64,000 nt of DNA from Cognatishimia sp. 1_MG-2023. GTDB lineage: Bacteria > Pseudomonadota > Alphaproteobacteria > Rhodobacterales > Rhodobacteraceae. Shown one piece after another: positions 25,847 through 34,617 of this stretch (position 1 is its first letter; every line of letters starts with the position of its first letter). The notes under the pieces were generated by a model. It was not told where the DNA came from and ran no database searches. It saw only the letters and a program-made list of their open reading frames with translations. Made by a program: the position numbers and the translations under genes. The stretch lies in assembly GCF_030548175.1 (NCBI RefSeq), contig NZ_JAUORX010000004.1:186001-250000 (forward strand). Reading direction: 5' to 3'.

Positions 25847-26769
25847 CAGTTTAGTTCCTTCACTACGGTATAAGCAGCTTTCAAGCCGCTCAAAGTCATG
25901 TCGCTGGCCGGATGTATCGACGAGGGAACACCCTGCGCCGCCAGCCCTTCTTGGTATAATTTCGACAAGGCTGGTGCGCCAATCAAAGCAACCTCCATAC
26001 CCAGCCAATAAGGCCGTGCGCCTGCCAATTCCAGGCCAACCAAATACCCGGACAAACGTGCTTTGCCTTGGCTAGGGGTCATATCCCCCACAAGATTATC
26101 CGCCCGCAAACCAAACAGCTTCGCCGCAATCCCTTGCGGACGGCTCATTGCATCGGACATCGCGTCCTTAAAGGCATCGGCATCCCAATCGGTACCATTC
26201 ACGGTGTGGCGCAATACGGAATGTTTGGACAACAACGCAAACATCTCGCCTGTCATAAACGTCTGAAAGCTTACGATTTCGCCTGCACTGATCCGCGCCC
26301 ATTTGGTGTGCGTACCCGGAAGGCACAACACGCCATCAAAGTCAGGATTTTCCGCCAGATAGCCCGCGATTTGCGTTTCTTCGCCACGCATCACATCAGC
26401 TGGGCCAGTCTGCATTACACCCGGCAACACCCAAACGGAAATGCGGGGGTCAGCAACAGTAGCCCGCGTCGCACGCGTGCCTTCTGGTGGCTTACAGGGC
26501 GTGGTCAAATAAGGGGCTTCTTGCCACCCCTGACGTGCCCCAACCATGCCGCAACAGATGATAGGTGTGACTTTGCCCTCAGGGAGGTCTTCGTCGATCA
26601 GTTCCAGCAATGCGCCCTCAAACTCAGATGGCTCCAAACTACCCATGCCGCGATCCGAAGACCGCTCACCCAGCGTTTCACCGTCTGCACCCAAAAGGGT
26701 AAGGCGCAAATTGCTTGTTCCCCAATCAACCGCCACAAGGGCCAGGTTATCCCGCGTCGTACCGATCAT
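25846..26769 (-). CDS. dgoK: 2-dehydro-3-deoxygalactonokinase
   Basis: This 307-residue sugar-acid kinase of the DgoK family phosphorylates 2-keto-3-deoxygalactonate with ATP. Visible features are the N-terminal phosphate-binding VAVDWGTSNLRL, the family segment CCGMVGARQGWQEAPY and LCLPGTHTKWA in the middle, matching DgoK rather than glucokinase or KdgK. It is placed between the dehydrogenase and the aldolase with one- and four-base overlaps, exactly where the pathway requires it. Confidence 0.94.
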   Translation of the reverse strand: MIGTTRDNLALVAVDWGTSNLRLTLLGADGETLGERSSDRGMGSLEPSEFEGALLELIDEDLPEGKVTPIICCGMVGARQGWQEAPYLTTPCKPPEGTRATRATVADPRISVWVLPGVMQTGPADVMRGEETQIAGYLAENPDFDGVLCLPGTHTKWARISAGEIVSFQTFMTGEMFALLSKHSVLRHTVNGTDWDADAFKDAMSDAMSRPQGIAAKLFGLRADNLVGDMTPSQGKARLSGYLVGLELAGARPYWLGMEVALIGAPALSKLYQEGLAAQGVPSSIHPASDMTLSGLKAAYTVVKELN

Positions 26770-27536
26770 CCTGTGACTACCACGCCTCCGTCAACGACCA
26801 TCGCTTGGCCTGTCATCATTTTGCTGGCGTCAGACGCCAAGAATAGGGTCGCGCCAACGATATCCTCTGGGCCCAGCGTGTCTTTCAGACACTGACGGCC
26901 TAGGTGTTCTTCCAAAGCTTCCGGTGTCACCCAAAGCTCTTTTTGTTTGTCGGTCAAAACCCAACCCGGCGCCAAGGCGTTCAGGCGAATTTTGTCAGGG
27001 CCAAACTCACGCGCAAGGCTGCGCGTCATTCCGTTGATGCCCGAATTCGCAGTTGTATAAGCCGGATAGCCCGCGTTGCCCATCATATATGAAATCGACG
27101 TGAAATTGATGATGGACCCGCCACCAGCCTCTTTCATGCCTTTGATCGCCTCTTGGCAGGCAAAGAAGTATGCTTTTAGGTTGATGTCCTGCATCCAATC
27201 CCAAAACTCTTCTTCGACCTCTAGCGTCTCATGGCGTTTGTCATTCGCAGCATTGTTCACCAAAGCGGTGATCGGGCCGTGCGCTTCTGCAGATTGCTGC
27301 ATCGCCGCTTTCAATGCCGGAATATCCGTGATGTCGCATTTGATAAACAACGGACGATTGCCGTGTTTCTTTTCCATTTCATCGCAGAACTCCGTCGAGT
27401 CAGAGCGCTGAACAAAGGCCACTTTCGCCCCCTGCGCCAAGAAACCCTCGGTCAAGAAAGCGCCGATACCAGCACCTCCACCGGTGATGAATACGGATTT
27501 GTCTTTCAGGTCATGAAAGGTAGCGTTCACTGACAT
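26766..27536 (-). CDS. Short-chain dehydrogenase, probable galactose 1-dehydrogenase, with atypical active site
   Basis: This 256-residue SDR has a nucleotide-binding TGGGAGIG (18-25), NNAAND (94-99), catalytic N119, S147 and Y160, and the PGWVLT segment typical of sugar-oxidising SDRs. The catalytic lysine expected four residues after Y160 is asparagine (Y-T-T-A-N; codon AAT). The operon needs an enzyme that oxidises galactose to galactonolactone, and this is the only dehydrogenase in it. The missing lysine either means altered chemistry or a different role such as binding or an accessory function. It overlaps both neighbours. Confidence 0.82.
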   Translation of the reverse strand: MSVNATFHDLKDKSVFITGGGAGIGAFLTEGFLAQGAKVAFVQRSDSTEFCDEMEKKHGNRPLFIKCDITDIPALKAAMQQSAEAHGPITALVNNAANDKRHETLEVEEEFWDWMQDINLKAYFFACQEAIKGMKEAGGGSIINFTSISYMMGNAGYPAYTTANSGINGMTRSLAREFGPDKIRLNALAPGWVLTDKQKELWVTPEALEEHLGRQCLKDTLGPEDIVGATLFLASDASKMMTGQAMVVDGGVVVTG

Positions 27537-29245
27537 CAGTGGCTCTCCCGAGTAACAGGGCGGGTGTCTTTACCCACCAAAAAGTCCAGATCCGCGCCTT
27601 GGTCGGCTTGCAAGACGTGATCAACATACATTTTCGCATAGCCACGCGTGTAATGCGGCTCAGGCGCTACCCACTCTGCACGACGCGCTTCCAGCTCTTC
27701 TTCGCTGATCAACAGCTCAAGCACACCGTTTGACGCAGACACCTTGATCCGGTCACCGGTTTTCACCAATGCAATCGGCCCACCCGCAGTCGCCTCTGGG
27801 GCCACGTGCAAGATCACCGTGCCAAAGGCCGTGCCCGACATCCGCGCATCAGACACACGCACAATATCGCGAATACCCTCTTTGACCAGCTTCGCCGGAA
27901 CAGGCATATCGCCCACTTCTGGCATCCCCGGATAGCCCTTAGGGCCACAGTTTTTCAGCACCAAAATGCTGTCTTTGGTCACTGGCAGATCGTCCCGGTC
28001 GATATTGGCTTTCAGCTCTTCGATCGTCTCAAACACATAGGCTTCGCCTTCGTGCTCTAGCAGATGATCACTGGCCGCAGACGGCTTCACAATCGCCCCA
28101 CGCGGAGCCATGTTGCCACGCAAAACGCGCAAACCAGAAGCCGCACGCAATGGTTCGTCATAGGCGTAAATCACATCACGATTATAGCACTCGGCCTCTT
28201 CGTAATAATGCGAAATGTCCTTGCCCATCACTGTGTTCGCTTTTCGCATTTTATGCGCCAGCTCTTTCAGAACGACGGGCACGCCACCGGCGTAACAGAA
28301 ATCTTCCATCAGGTATTTGCCCGACGGCATGCAGTTCACGAGCAATGGAATCTCTCCACCAATCTCGAAATCTTCCATGGTCAGATCAATGCCCACACGA
28401 CCCGCCAAGGCCAATAGGTGAACAACCGCATTGGTCGATCCACCCAAAGCCGCATTGGCCAAAATCGCGTTCTCAAAGCTTTCCTTGGTCAGAACATCCG
28501 AAATCTTCAGATCTTCTTCGACCATCTCAACAATGCGCTTGCCGGTCATATGCGCCAAAGCCATCCGCCGTGCGTCAACCGCTGGCAACGAACCGTTCAT
28601 CGGCAAGGCCAAACCCATGGCTTCGGACAGCGACGACATCGTGGATGCCGTCCCCATTGTCATGCAAACACCTTTGGACCGGCTCATGCCGGACTCTGTC
28701 GCCATAAAGTCTTTCAACGTCATGTCACCGGCTTTCACGTCCATCGCAAACTTGCGAACATCCGTGCCAGAGCCAAGGTCTTTGCCCTTCCACTTGCCGT
28801 TCAACATCGGACCAGAGCTGACAACGATCGTCGGCAAATCCACCGACGCCGCGCCCATCAACTGACCCGGTGTTGTCTTGTCGCAACCGCCCAGCAGAAC
28901 AACACCGTCCATGCCATTGCCACGGATCGATTCCTCGACATCCATGGCCAGCAAGTTACGGAACAACATCGCGGTCGGCTTCATCTGGGTTTCACCCAAA
29001 GACATCGCCGGGAATTCCACTGGGAAGCCACCGGCTTCCCAGACACCACGTTTCACGCCTTCGGCCAGCTCACGCAGACCAGAGTTACAAGGCGTCAGTT
29101 CCGACCAAGTGTTGCAGATACCGATGATTGGACGGCCATCAAATGCATGATCAGGAAAACCTTGGTTTTTCATCCAGCTGCGCCGGATGAAACCATCTTT
29201 GTCCATCATGCCGTACCAACCGCGGTTACGTCTTTCTTTAGTCAT
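27536..29245 (-). CDS. IlvD/Edd family dehydratase, probable galactonate dehydratase
   Basis: This 569-residue iron-sulfur dehydratase has three conserved cluster cysteines: C53 (SELTPCN), C121 (GGCDKTTPG) and C194 (KGVCMTMGT). This layout is that of sugar-acid dehydratases such as arabonate and xylonate dehydratase rather than IlvD. In context it converts galactonate to 2-keto-3-deoxygalactonate, the substrate of the adjacent kinase. It therefore replaces the enolase-family DgoD of enterobacteria. Start and stop codons overlap the neighbouring genes by four bases and one base. Confidence 0.9.
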   Translation of the reverse strand: MTKERRNRGWYGMMDKDGFIRRSWMKNQGFPDHAFDGRPIIGICNTWSELTPCNSGLRELAEGVKRGVWEAGGFPVEFPAMSLGETQMKPTAMLFRNLLAMDVEESIRGNGMDGVVLLGGCDKTTPGQLMGAASVDLPTIVVSSGPMLNGKWKGKDLGSGTDVRKFAMDVKAGDMTLKDFMATESGMSRSKGVCMTMGTASTMSSLSEAMGLALPMNGSLPAVDARRMALAHMTGKRIVEMVEEDLKISDVLTKESFENAILANAALGGSTNAVVHLLALAGRVGIDLTMEDFEIGGEIPLLVNCMPSGKYLMEDFCYAGGVPVVLKELAHKMRKANTVMGKDISHYYEEAECYNRDVIYAYDEPLRAASGLRVLRGNMAPRGAIVKPSAASDHLLEHEGEAYVFETIEELKANIDRDDLPVTKDSILVLKNCGPKGYPGMPEVGDMPVPAKLVKEGIRDIVRVSDARMSGTAFGTVILHVAPEATAGGPIALVKTGDRIKVSASNGVLELLISEEELEARRAEWVAPEPHYTRGYAKMYVDHVLQADQGADLDFLVGKDTRPVTRESH

Positions 29246-31326
29246 ACCCGTGTTCCTTCAAGTACCCACATAGTGCCAGGGAAAGACCATGGTAGGGTTA
29301 AGCCGTGGCTCATCAGATATGCCCCACTGACTTCTAGCGTCTCGGTTTTCAACAGCGGATTGCCACGTGACAACTCCGGCGCATCCGCCTTGTTTCTCAG
29401 TTCAATCCGATACGTCGCATCAGGCGTCAAACGGGTCAAACGCAAAGGCCGTGGCGCAATCTGCGAAGACGTTTCCGCCTTGCCCGCAAACACCACGAAA
29501 CGACCCCCACCTTCAGCCAATTGCTGCTCTGCAATCAGCGCCGGATCAGAGCTGTCCAAACGCAGAATATCCGCGCCGTACATCCAATCTCGGTTGTCCT
29601 TCCACCACTGCGTCACGTCCTTCAGCACTGTGACCTCATCATCGGTCAACTCACGTGGGTCCATTTCAAAACCCATATGACGCTGTGCAGCAACCCAAGC
29701 CCGGAACCGGATGTCAAAGACACGGCCCGATGTATGGCACTCGCGCGGCCCAACATGGCTGCCAGTCACCGCCGACGGCAAAAAGATCGCCGCATTGTGC
29801 TGCATCTTCAAACGCTCATGCGCGTCGTTGGAATCCGATAACCAAACGCGATGCGTCCGGCTTAGAATACCAAAGTCGATCCGACCGCCGCCAGAAGCAC
29901 AGCTTTCGATCTCAACATCAGGAAACGCTTCACGCAGACGGTCAATCAACGCATATGATCCGCGCGTCTGTGCCGCATCTGGCGATGGCAGCACGCGGTT
30001 GTGGTCCCACTTGATGTAGTCAATGTCATGATCCCGCAGGATCGCGCCAATGCGATCAAACAAGAAATCGCGCACTTCGGGCAGCGCCATGTTCAACGCT
30101 TTTTGCTGACGACCCAAAATCTGATCTTCACCACCCAACGCCCAATCCGGGTGTGCCCGGTGGATGTTAGAGTTCTCGTTGATCATCTCTGGCTCAAACC
30201 AAATGCCAAAGGTCATACCCAAGCCATGAATATGGTCAATCAGCGGCTTCAATCCATCTGGATATTTGCGCGGATCAACTTCCCAATCAGAAAGCGCCTG
30301 CGTGTCATCATCCCGTTCGCCAAACCAACCGTCATCCAAAACAAAACGCTCTGCGCCCAAATCGGCAGCACGGTCTGCAATGTCTTTCAGTTCTGGCAGG
30401 TTGTGGTTGAAGTAAACAGCTTCCCAGCAATTGTAGTGCACAGGACGCGGGCGTTCGGCTTTTGGCCATTGCACAACATTGTCACGCAAATGACGCTGGA
30501 ACGCGATTGCGCAACCGTTGATCCCATCATCCGAGAACATGGCGTATAGCTTCGCCGTTTCGAAATGGGTCTTTGCCTCCATTTCAACGCGGGTCGCATG
30601 GCCAAACTGGATTTGGCGGCGCCCATCAGGCAGCTCTTCGGCCGCCATACGGTGGCCACCAGACCATCCATAATGGAACGCATAAGTATGCCCAGACGCA
30701 TTGGTCGCGCCACGGCATGGCACGATCAAACCTGGGAAATGCTCGTGGCCCGTACGGCCTGTGCGGTTTTCTCTAAACCGCATCCCTGCGGACCAGGGTG
30801 TGCGGTTCATTTGGAATTCACCGCACCAGCGGCCGGCGAAATCAATCATCTCATCCGAGAATTGCGGGGCCGGGAAAACCGGCGCAGACAGCCAATGCAA
30901 ATGGACCGGCTCAGTGCTTGTCACACTGGCCTGCGCCTCAATCACATGGGTGCGGACGTCTATGGCGAAGCTTGCCGTATACGTCAGAATATTAGCTTGG
31001 TCGACGAACGTCAGTGTAAGTGCACCTTCGCTCTCTTCGGCCTTTTCAAAGCAAAATTTCGGCAACAACGGTTTCCCGTTTGCACCGCGGAGACTCATCC
31101 CCGGCTGCCCAGGAAACGTACGCGTCGCCTCGGGGCATATAGAAAGTTCTGGATTTTGGTCCAGCATCCCACCCGTCACATCAATAAGCTGTGCTTTGTA
31201 AAGGGTGGTCAGATTTTCGGTATCAGAAAGCCTTGGACCCCAATAGACCACCTCTGCGAGGTGGTCATTTTGGGATCCAAGCACGAGCGTTTGACGTGAG
31301 TCATCAAGACGCCAACATTGGATCAT
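29242..31326 (-). CDS. Alpha-galactosidase, glycoside hydrolase family 36
   Basis: This 694-residue enzyme has the full GH36 layout: an N-terminal beta-sandwich (1-290), a TIM barrel (about 295-610) and a C-terminal beta domain. The nucleophile is D441 in YIKWDHNR and the acid/base is D498 in VWLSDSNDAHER; CASGGGRID at 476-484 is the usual substrate loop. There is no signal peptide, so it splits imported alpha-galactosides in the cytoplasm. It overlaps the dehydratase and the permease genes (ATGA). Raffinose-type sugars or algal galactosylglycerols are possible substrates. Confidence 0.95.
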   Translation of the reverse strand: MIQCWRLDDSRQTLVLGSQNDHLAEVVYWGPRLSDTENLTTLYKAQLIDVTGGMLDQNPELSICPEATRTFPGQPGMSLRGANGKPLLPKFCFEKAEESEGALTLTFVDQANILTYTASFAIDVRTHVIEAQASVTSTEPVHLHWLSAPVFPAPQFSDEMIDFAGRWCGEFQMNRTPWSAGMRFRENRTGRTGHEHFPGLIVPCRGATNASGHTYAFHYGWSGGHRMAAEELPDGRRQIQFGHATRVEMEAKTHFETAKLYAMFSDDGINGCAIAFQRHLRDNVVQWPKAERPRPVHYNCWEAVYFNHNLPELKDIADRAADLGAERFVLDDGWFGERDDDTQALSDWEVDPRKYPDGLKPLIDHIHGLGMTFGIWFEPEMINENSNIHRAHPDWALGGEDQILGRQQKALNMALPEVRDFLFDRIGAILRDHDIDYIKWDHNRVLPSPDAAQTRGSYALIDRLREAFPDVEIESCASGGGRIDFGILSRTHRVWLSDSNDAHERLKMQHNAAIFLPSAVTGSHVGPRECHTSGRVFDIRFRAWVAAQRHMGFEMDPRELTDDEVTVLKDVTQWWKDNRDWMYGADILRLDSSDPALIAEQQLAEGGGRFVVFAGKAETSSQIAPRPLRLTRLTPDATYRIELRNKADAPELSRGNPLLKTETLEVSGAYLMSHGLTLPWSFPGTMWVLEGTRV

Positions 31327-32171
31327 TTAACGGCTCCTAAAGTGAGGCCAGCGATAAAGTGCTTTTGCATCAGGAAGAACATAGCAACCGGAGGCAAAGC
31401 GGCGACAATGGACCCCGCACTCATCAGGTGATAGGCCGCTCGGAACTGAGCATTAAAGCTCGTAATACCAGCGGTCACAGGTTGACTTTCAACCCCCTGC
31501 GTAAGCACGACTGCCCAGAAGAAGTCGTTCCAGATAAAGGTAAAGATCAGAACCGCCATAGCTGCCAAAGCAGGCTTCATAAGCGGCAGAACAACATACC
31601 AGAAAATACGCCACTCTGCGACACCTTCAACCCGTGCAACCTCGATCAGATCGAAAGGAAGCGCGCGAATAAAGTTACGCATGAACAGTGTACAAAACCC
31701 TGTTTGGAACGCGATGTGGAAAAGTACAAGACCCGGAATGGTGTTATACAACCCCATATCCAATGTCAGATCCCGCACCGGAACCATCAGGATTTGAAAC
31801 GGAACAAAGTTACCGGCAACGAACATGAAAAAGATCCATAGATTCGACCGGAATTTATAAACGCCCAGCGCAAAGCCCGTCATCGAAGACAGAACAACAC
31901 AACCGATCATGGTAGGCACCGTGATCAATAGCGAGTTCAGCATGTAGCGCGGCATATCCGAAGCAAAGAAAACCTTGCCGTAGTTCGCAACAAACTCAAA
32001 CGAGGATGGGAAACCCCAGTAGTTACCGGTGGTAAAATCCGTGTCAGGTTTGATCGAAAAAACAGCAACAGCCAACAGCGGCAACAGCCAGAAAATCAGC
32101 GCAACAGGCAACAAAGCTTGGTAAGACAGCTGCCAGCTGCGTGACGTTTTATCAATTGGAGTCGGAAACAT
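31323..32171 (-). CDS. Galactoside ABC transporter permease (MalG family)
   Basis: This 282-residue CUT1 permease has six predicted helices, and the EAA loop reads DLIEVARVEGVAEWRIFWYVVLPLMKP. It is encoded between the MalF-type permease (two bases away) and the alpha-galactosidase (four-base overlap), which ties sugar import to hydrolysis. It would act with the ATPase at 35422-36486, the only unpaired MalK-type ATPase nearby. Confidence 0.93.
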   Translation of the reverse strand: MFPTPIDKTSRSWQLSYQALLPVALIFWLLPLLAVAVFSIKPDTDFTTGNYWGFPSSFEFVANYGKVFFASDMPRYMLNSLLITVPTMIGCVVLSSMTGFALGVYKFRSNLWIFFMFVAGNFVPFQILMVPVRDLTLDMGLYNTIPGLVLFHIAFQTGFCTLFMRNFIRALPFDLIEVARVEGVAEWRIFWYVVLPLMKPALAAMAVLIFTFIWNDFFWAVVLTQGVESQPVTAGITSFNAQFRAAYHLMSAGSIVAALPPVAMFFLMQKHFIAGLTLGAVK

Positions 32172-32172
32172 A

Positions 32173-33096
32173 TTAGCGGCTCCCTTTATCGTCTTGGTAC
32201 ATCGAGTACAGGAAGTAAGCGATGAAGCAGAGCATGATCAGGAACAGCACAACAGCGATGGACGCACCATAGCCCATGCGGAACCCATATTCCGACAATG
32301 CAACTTCGAACATATAGAACGACAGCACGCGGCTTTCGCCGAATGGGCCACCGTTTGTCATAATCGAAATCAAATCGAACGAACGCAACGCACCAATAAT
32401 GGTCACAACGAACGCGATAAATGTCGCAGGTTTCAACTGTGGAACAATAATGTGCCACAACATACGCCAGCCCTTTGCACCATCAAGGCGCGCAGCTTCA
32501 ATCTGTTCGGGATCAACGGCATTCAAACCCGTGAGATATAGAATCATACAATACGCCGTTTGTGGCCAAAGGCCCGCAGCGATGATGCCATAGGTCACGT
32601 ATTTTTCGTCGCCAAGAACGTTAATCGGATCAATACCAAACACACCAAGCATTTGGTTTAGCAAACCAAAGGTTGGGTCGTAGAACCATGTGAACACCAG
32701 ACCAACAACGATCTGAGAAATAACGAACGGGAAGAAGAAAAGCGATTTATACAGGCGGATACCTGTCACAGTTTGGTTCAAGAACAACGCAATGAACAAC
32801 CCAGCCGGTATGGCCAACAGATACAGGACCAACCAGATTAAGTTGTTGCGCAACGATGTATAGAACGCATCGTCCCAATACAGTTCCTCGTAGTTACCAA
32901 GGCCAACATACGTTGCATCGCCTAGGCCATCCCAATCGTAGAAAGAGACGCTAATAGAGGAGAAAATAGGAAAAATTACGTACAACAGAAAGAACGCCAC
33001 GCCTGGAATCAGGAACAACCAAGGTGTGACCGAAATCTCATTCCGCTTATACCACGACGAATTTGTCGGGGCGTCGGTGGATGAAGACATAGTCAA
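32173..33096 (-). CDS. Galactoside ABC transporter permease (MalF family)
   Basis: This 307-residue inner-membrane subunit has a first helix at about residues 25-45 after a polar N-terminus, and an EAA loop EQIEAARLDGAKGWRMLWHIIVPQLKP. It follows the binding-protein gene after 127 bases that contain a terminator-like hairpin, so it is probably expressed below the level of the binding protein. It forms the translocation channel with the MalG-type subunit. Confidence 0.93.
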   Translation of the reverse strand: MTMSSSTDAPTNSSWYKRNEISVTPWLFLIPGVAFFLLYVIFPIFSSISVSFYDWDGLGDATYVGLGNYEELYWDDAFYTSLRNNLIWLVLYLLAIPAGLFIALFLNQTVTGIRLYKSLFFFPFVISQIVVGLVFTWFYDPTFGLLNQMLGVFGIDPINVLGDEKYVTYGIIAAGLWPQTAYCMILYLTGLNAVDPEQIEAARLDGAKGWRMLWHIIVPQLKPATFIAFVVTIIGALRSFDLISIMTNGGPFGESRVLSFYMFEVALSEYGFRMGYGASIAVVLFLIMLCFIAYFLYSMYQDDKGSR

Positions 33097-33178
33097 TCTC
33101 CGATATGTGAGGGATTCGCGGTCATGAATTGCCCAGGCCGGTGAATTGTAGGGACCTGCATTCGTCGCGAACGGTCAG

Positions 33179-33212
33179 AGAAAAAGCGCAACACATGCGT
33201 GCTGCGCCTTTC
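33179..33212 (-). terminator. Partial terminator between binding protein and permease genes
   Basis: On the minus strand GCGCAGCAC pairs with GTGTTGCGC (nine pairs, one G-T) and is followed by TTTTTC. It lies directly after the binding-protein stop, inside an operon that must continue into the permeases, so it probably lowers expression of the downstream genes. Confidence 0.7.
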
Positions 33213-33222
33213 AGAGATGGAT

Positions 33223-34488
33223 TTACTTGTAGATACGCTTTGCTGCGCGATCCAAACGATCCAGGATTTTGTCGAGGTTGTCAGGCTTAACCATGAACTC
33301 TTGGAAACCTTCCATGGCAACTTTCGCCATTTCAGCAGGAGCATCACGGTCAAAGAACTGCGCAACACCACCAGGGCTGTTAGAAGACAGCATCGCGAAA
33401 CCTTCTTGTAGGAACTTGTCGTCATCTACAGAAGAGTTAGCGTTTACTGGCAGCTGACCCAGGTTGTCACCGTTGTTGATCAGTGTTTGGTTCTCAGCAG
33501 AAACAACGAACTTCAAGAACGCTTTAGCGGCTTCTTTGTTCTTCGCACCTGATGGGATGTGGAATGTATCTGTTGGCGCGTCTTCCGCCAGCTCAACATC
33601 CGCGTTGATCGCTGGGAACTGGTAGAAGTCCAGCTTGCTGTCATCCAGACCTGCTTCACGCAGTGGTGGAACCGCAAAGTTACCCTTCAGGATCGCTGCT
33701 GCGTCACCGGAAACGATGAACGGCAGAGATTCTTGCCAGCTGTATGCTGTGTGGTTGTCGATGAACGCACCCATGTCGATCAGCTCACGCCAGTTTGCGA
33801 AAGTCGCTTTCACACCGTCGTCAGTCCAAGGGATTTCGCCACCAGTCAGTTTTGCGTGGTAGTCGTAACCGTTGGTACGCATGTTCAGATAGTCAAACCA
33901 ACCGCCAGCAGTCCAAAGGAACTTTGTACCGATTGTGTAGCACTTACGGCCAGAATCGATGATCGCTTGGCAGTTAGACTTCATCTCGTCAAAGGACGCA
34001 GGCTCGTTCAGGCCCAGCTCTTTGTAGATGTCTGCACGATAGTAAACACCCCATTGGTAGTAAGTGTATGGAACACCCCACTGCTTACCGTCCAAAGTCA
34101 TCGCACCTTTAGTGGATGCCAGACCGGATAGTTCGTCAGATTCCCAAACATCAGAGATGTCTTCAAACAGACCCGCGTCTACGTATGGCTTCATGCGGTT
34201 TGCCGCATACCAGTTCGCAACATCAGGTGTGTTCGCTGTCAAAAAGTTACGGATCTGTGTTTTGTAAGCTTCACGGTCGATAACCGTCAGCTCGATGTTC
34301 AGATCAGGGTGCATCGCACCGAAACGCTCTACCATGCCCTCCATAACCGCGCGCGGCGCAGGGTTAGACATGTCAGAGAAAATTGTGAGATCGCCCGAAA
34401 GCTTCGCGTGGCCGTCTGCGAATGCACCAGTTGTAAGTGCAACAGTTGTGGCTAGCGTCGCTAGGATGGACTTCGATTTAAGGACCAT
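33223..34488 (-). CDS. Galactoside ABC transporter substrate-binding protein (SBP family 1)
   Basis: This 421-residue exported protein has signal peptide MVLKSKSILATLATTVALTTGAFA, then the family-1 fold with LTIFSDMSNPAPRAVMEGMVERF at the mature N-terminus. The frame begins five codons earlier, but ATG 34488 has GGGGAGG six bases upstream. It heads the long leftward operon containing both galactosidases, so its ligand is most likely an alpha- or beta-galactoside. Its promoter region is shared with the divergent IclR-type regulator. Confidence 0.92.
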   Translation of the reverse strand: MVLKSKSILATLATTVALTTGAFADGHAKLSGDLTIFSDMSNPAPRAVMEGMVERFGAMHPDLNIELTVIDREAYKTQIRNFLTANTPDVANWYAANRMKPYVDAGLFEDISDVWESDELSGLASTKGAMTLDGKQWGVPYTYYQWGVYYRADIYKELGLNEPASFDEMKSNCQAIIDSGRKCYTIGTKFLWTAGGWFDYLNMRTNGYDYHAKLTGGEIPWTDDGVKATFANWRELIDMGAFIDNHTAYSWQESLPFIVSGDAAAILKGNFAVPPLREAGLDDSKLDFYQFPAINADVELAEDAPTDTFHIPSGAKNKEAAKAFLKFVVSAENQTLINNGDNLGQLPVNANSSVDDDKFLQEGFAMLSSNSPGGVAQFFDRDAPAEMAKVAMEGFQEFMVKPDNLDKILDRLDRAAKRIYK

Positions 34489-34526
34489 GGTTTTCCTCCC
34501 CATTAGGTTCCAAATATTGAGACCAA

Positions 34527-34571
34527 GTTTTAACTATTGAAAACAATGCGACGAGTCCCTAGGGTTGTCAA
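34527..34571. promoter_or_regulatory. Divergent promoter region with inverted repeat (IclR target candidate)
   Basis: On the minus strand a consensus TTGACA (34571-34566) lies 17 bases from CATTGT (34548-34543), suiting the binding-protein gene. On the plus strand TTGAAA (34537-34542) lies 17 bases from TAGGGT (34560-34565), suiting the regulator gene. The inverted repeat GTTTT-N8-AAAAC (34527-34544) overlaps the -10 of the first and the -35 of the second, a good place for the IclR-type protein to act on both. Confidence 0.4.
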
Positions 34572-34617
34572 CAAGTTTCGACGGCCAACAACCGCCGACA
34601 CTTAGGAGGAGAACATA

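Noticed and set aside
25847-26008. N-terminal extension of the KDPGal aldolase
   Set aside because: It lies inside the kinase gene in another frame; the start at 25846 matches the family length and overlaps the kinase stop.
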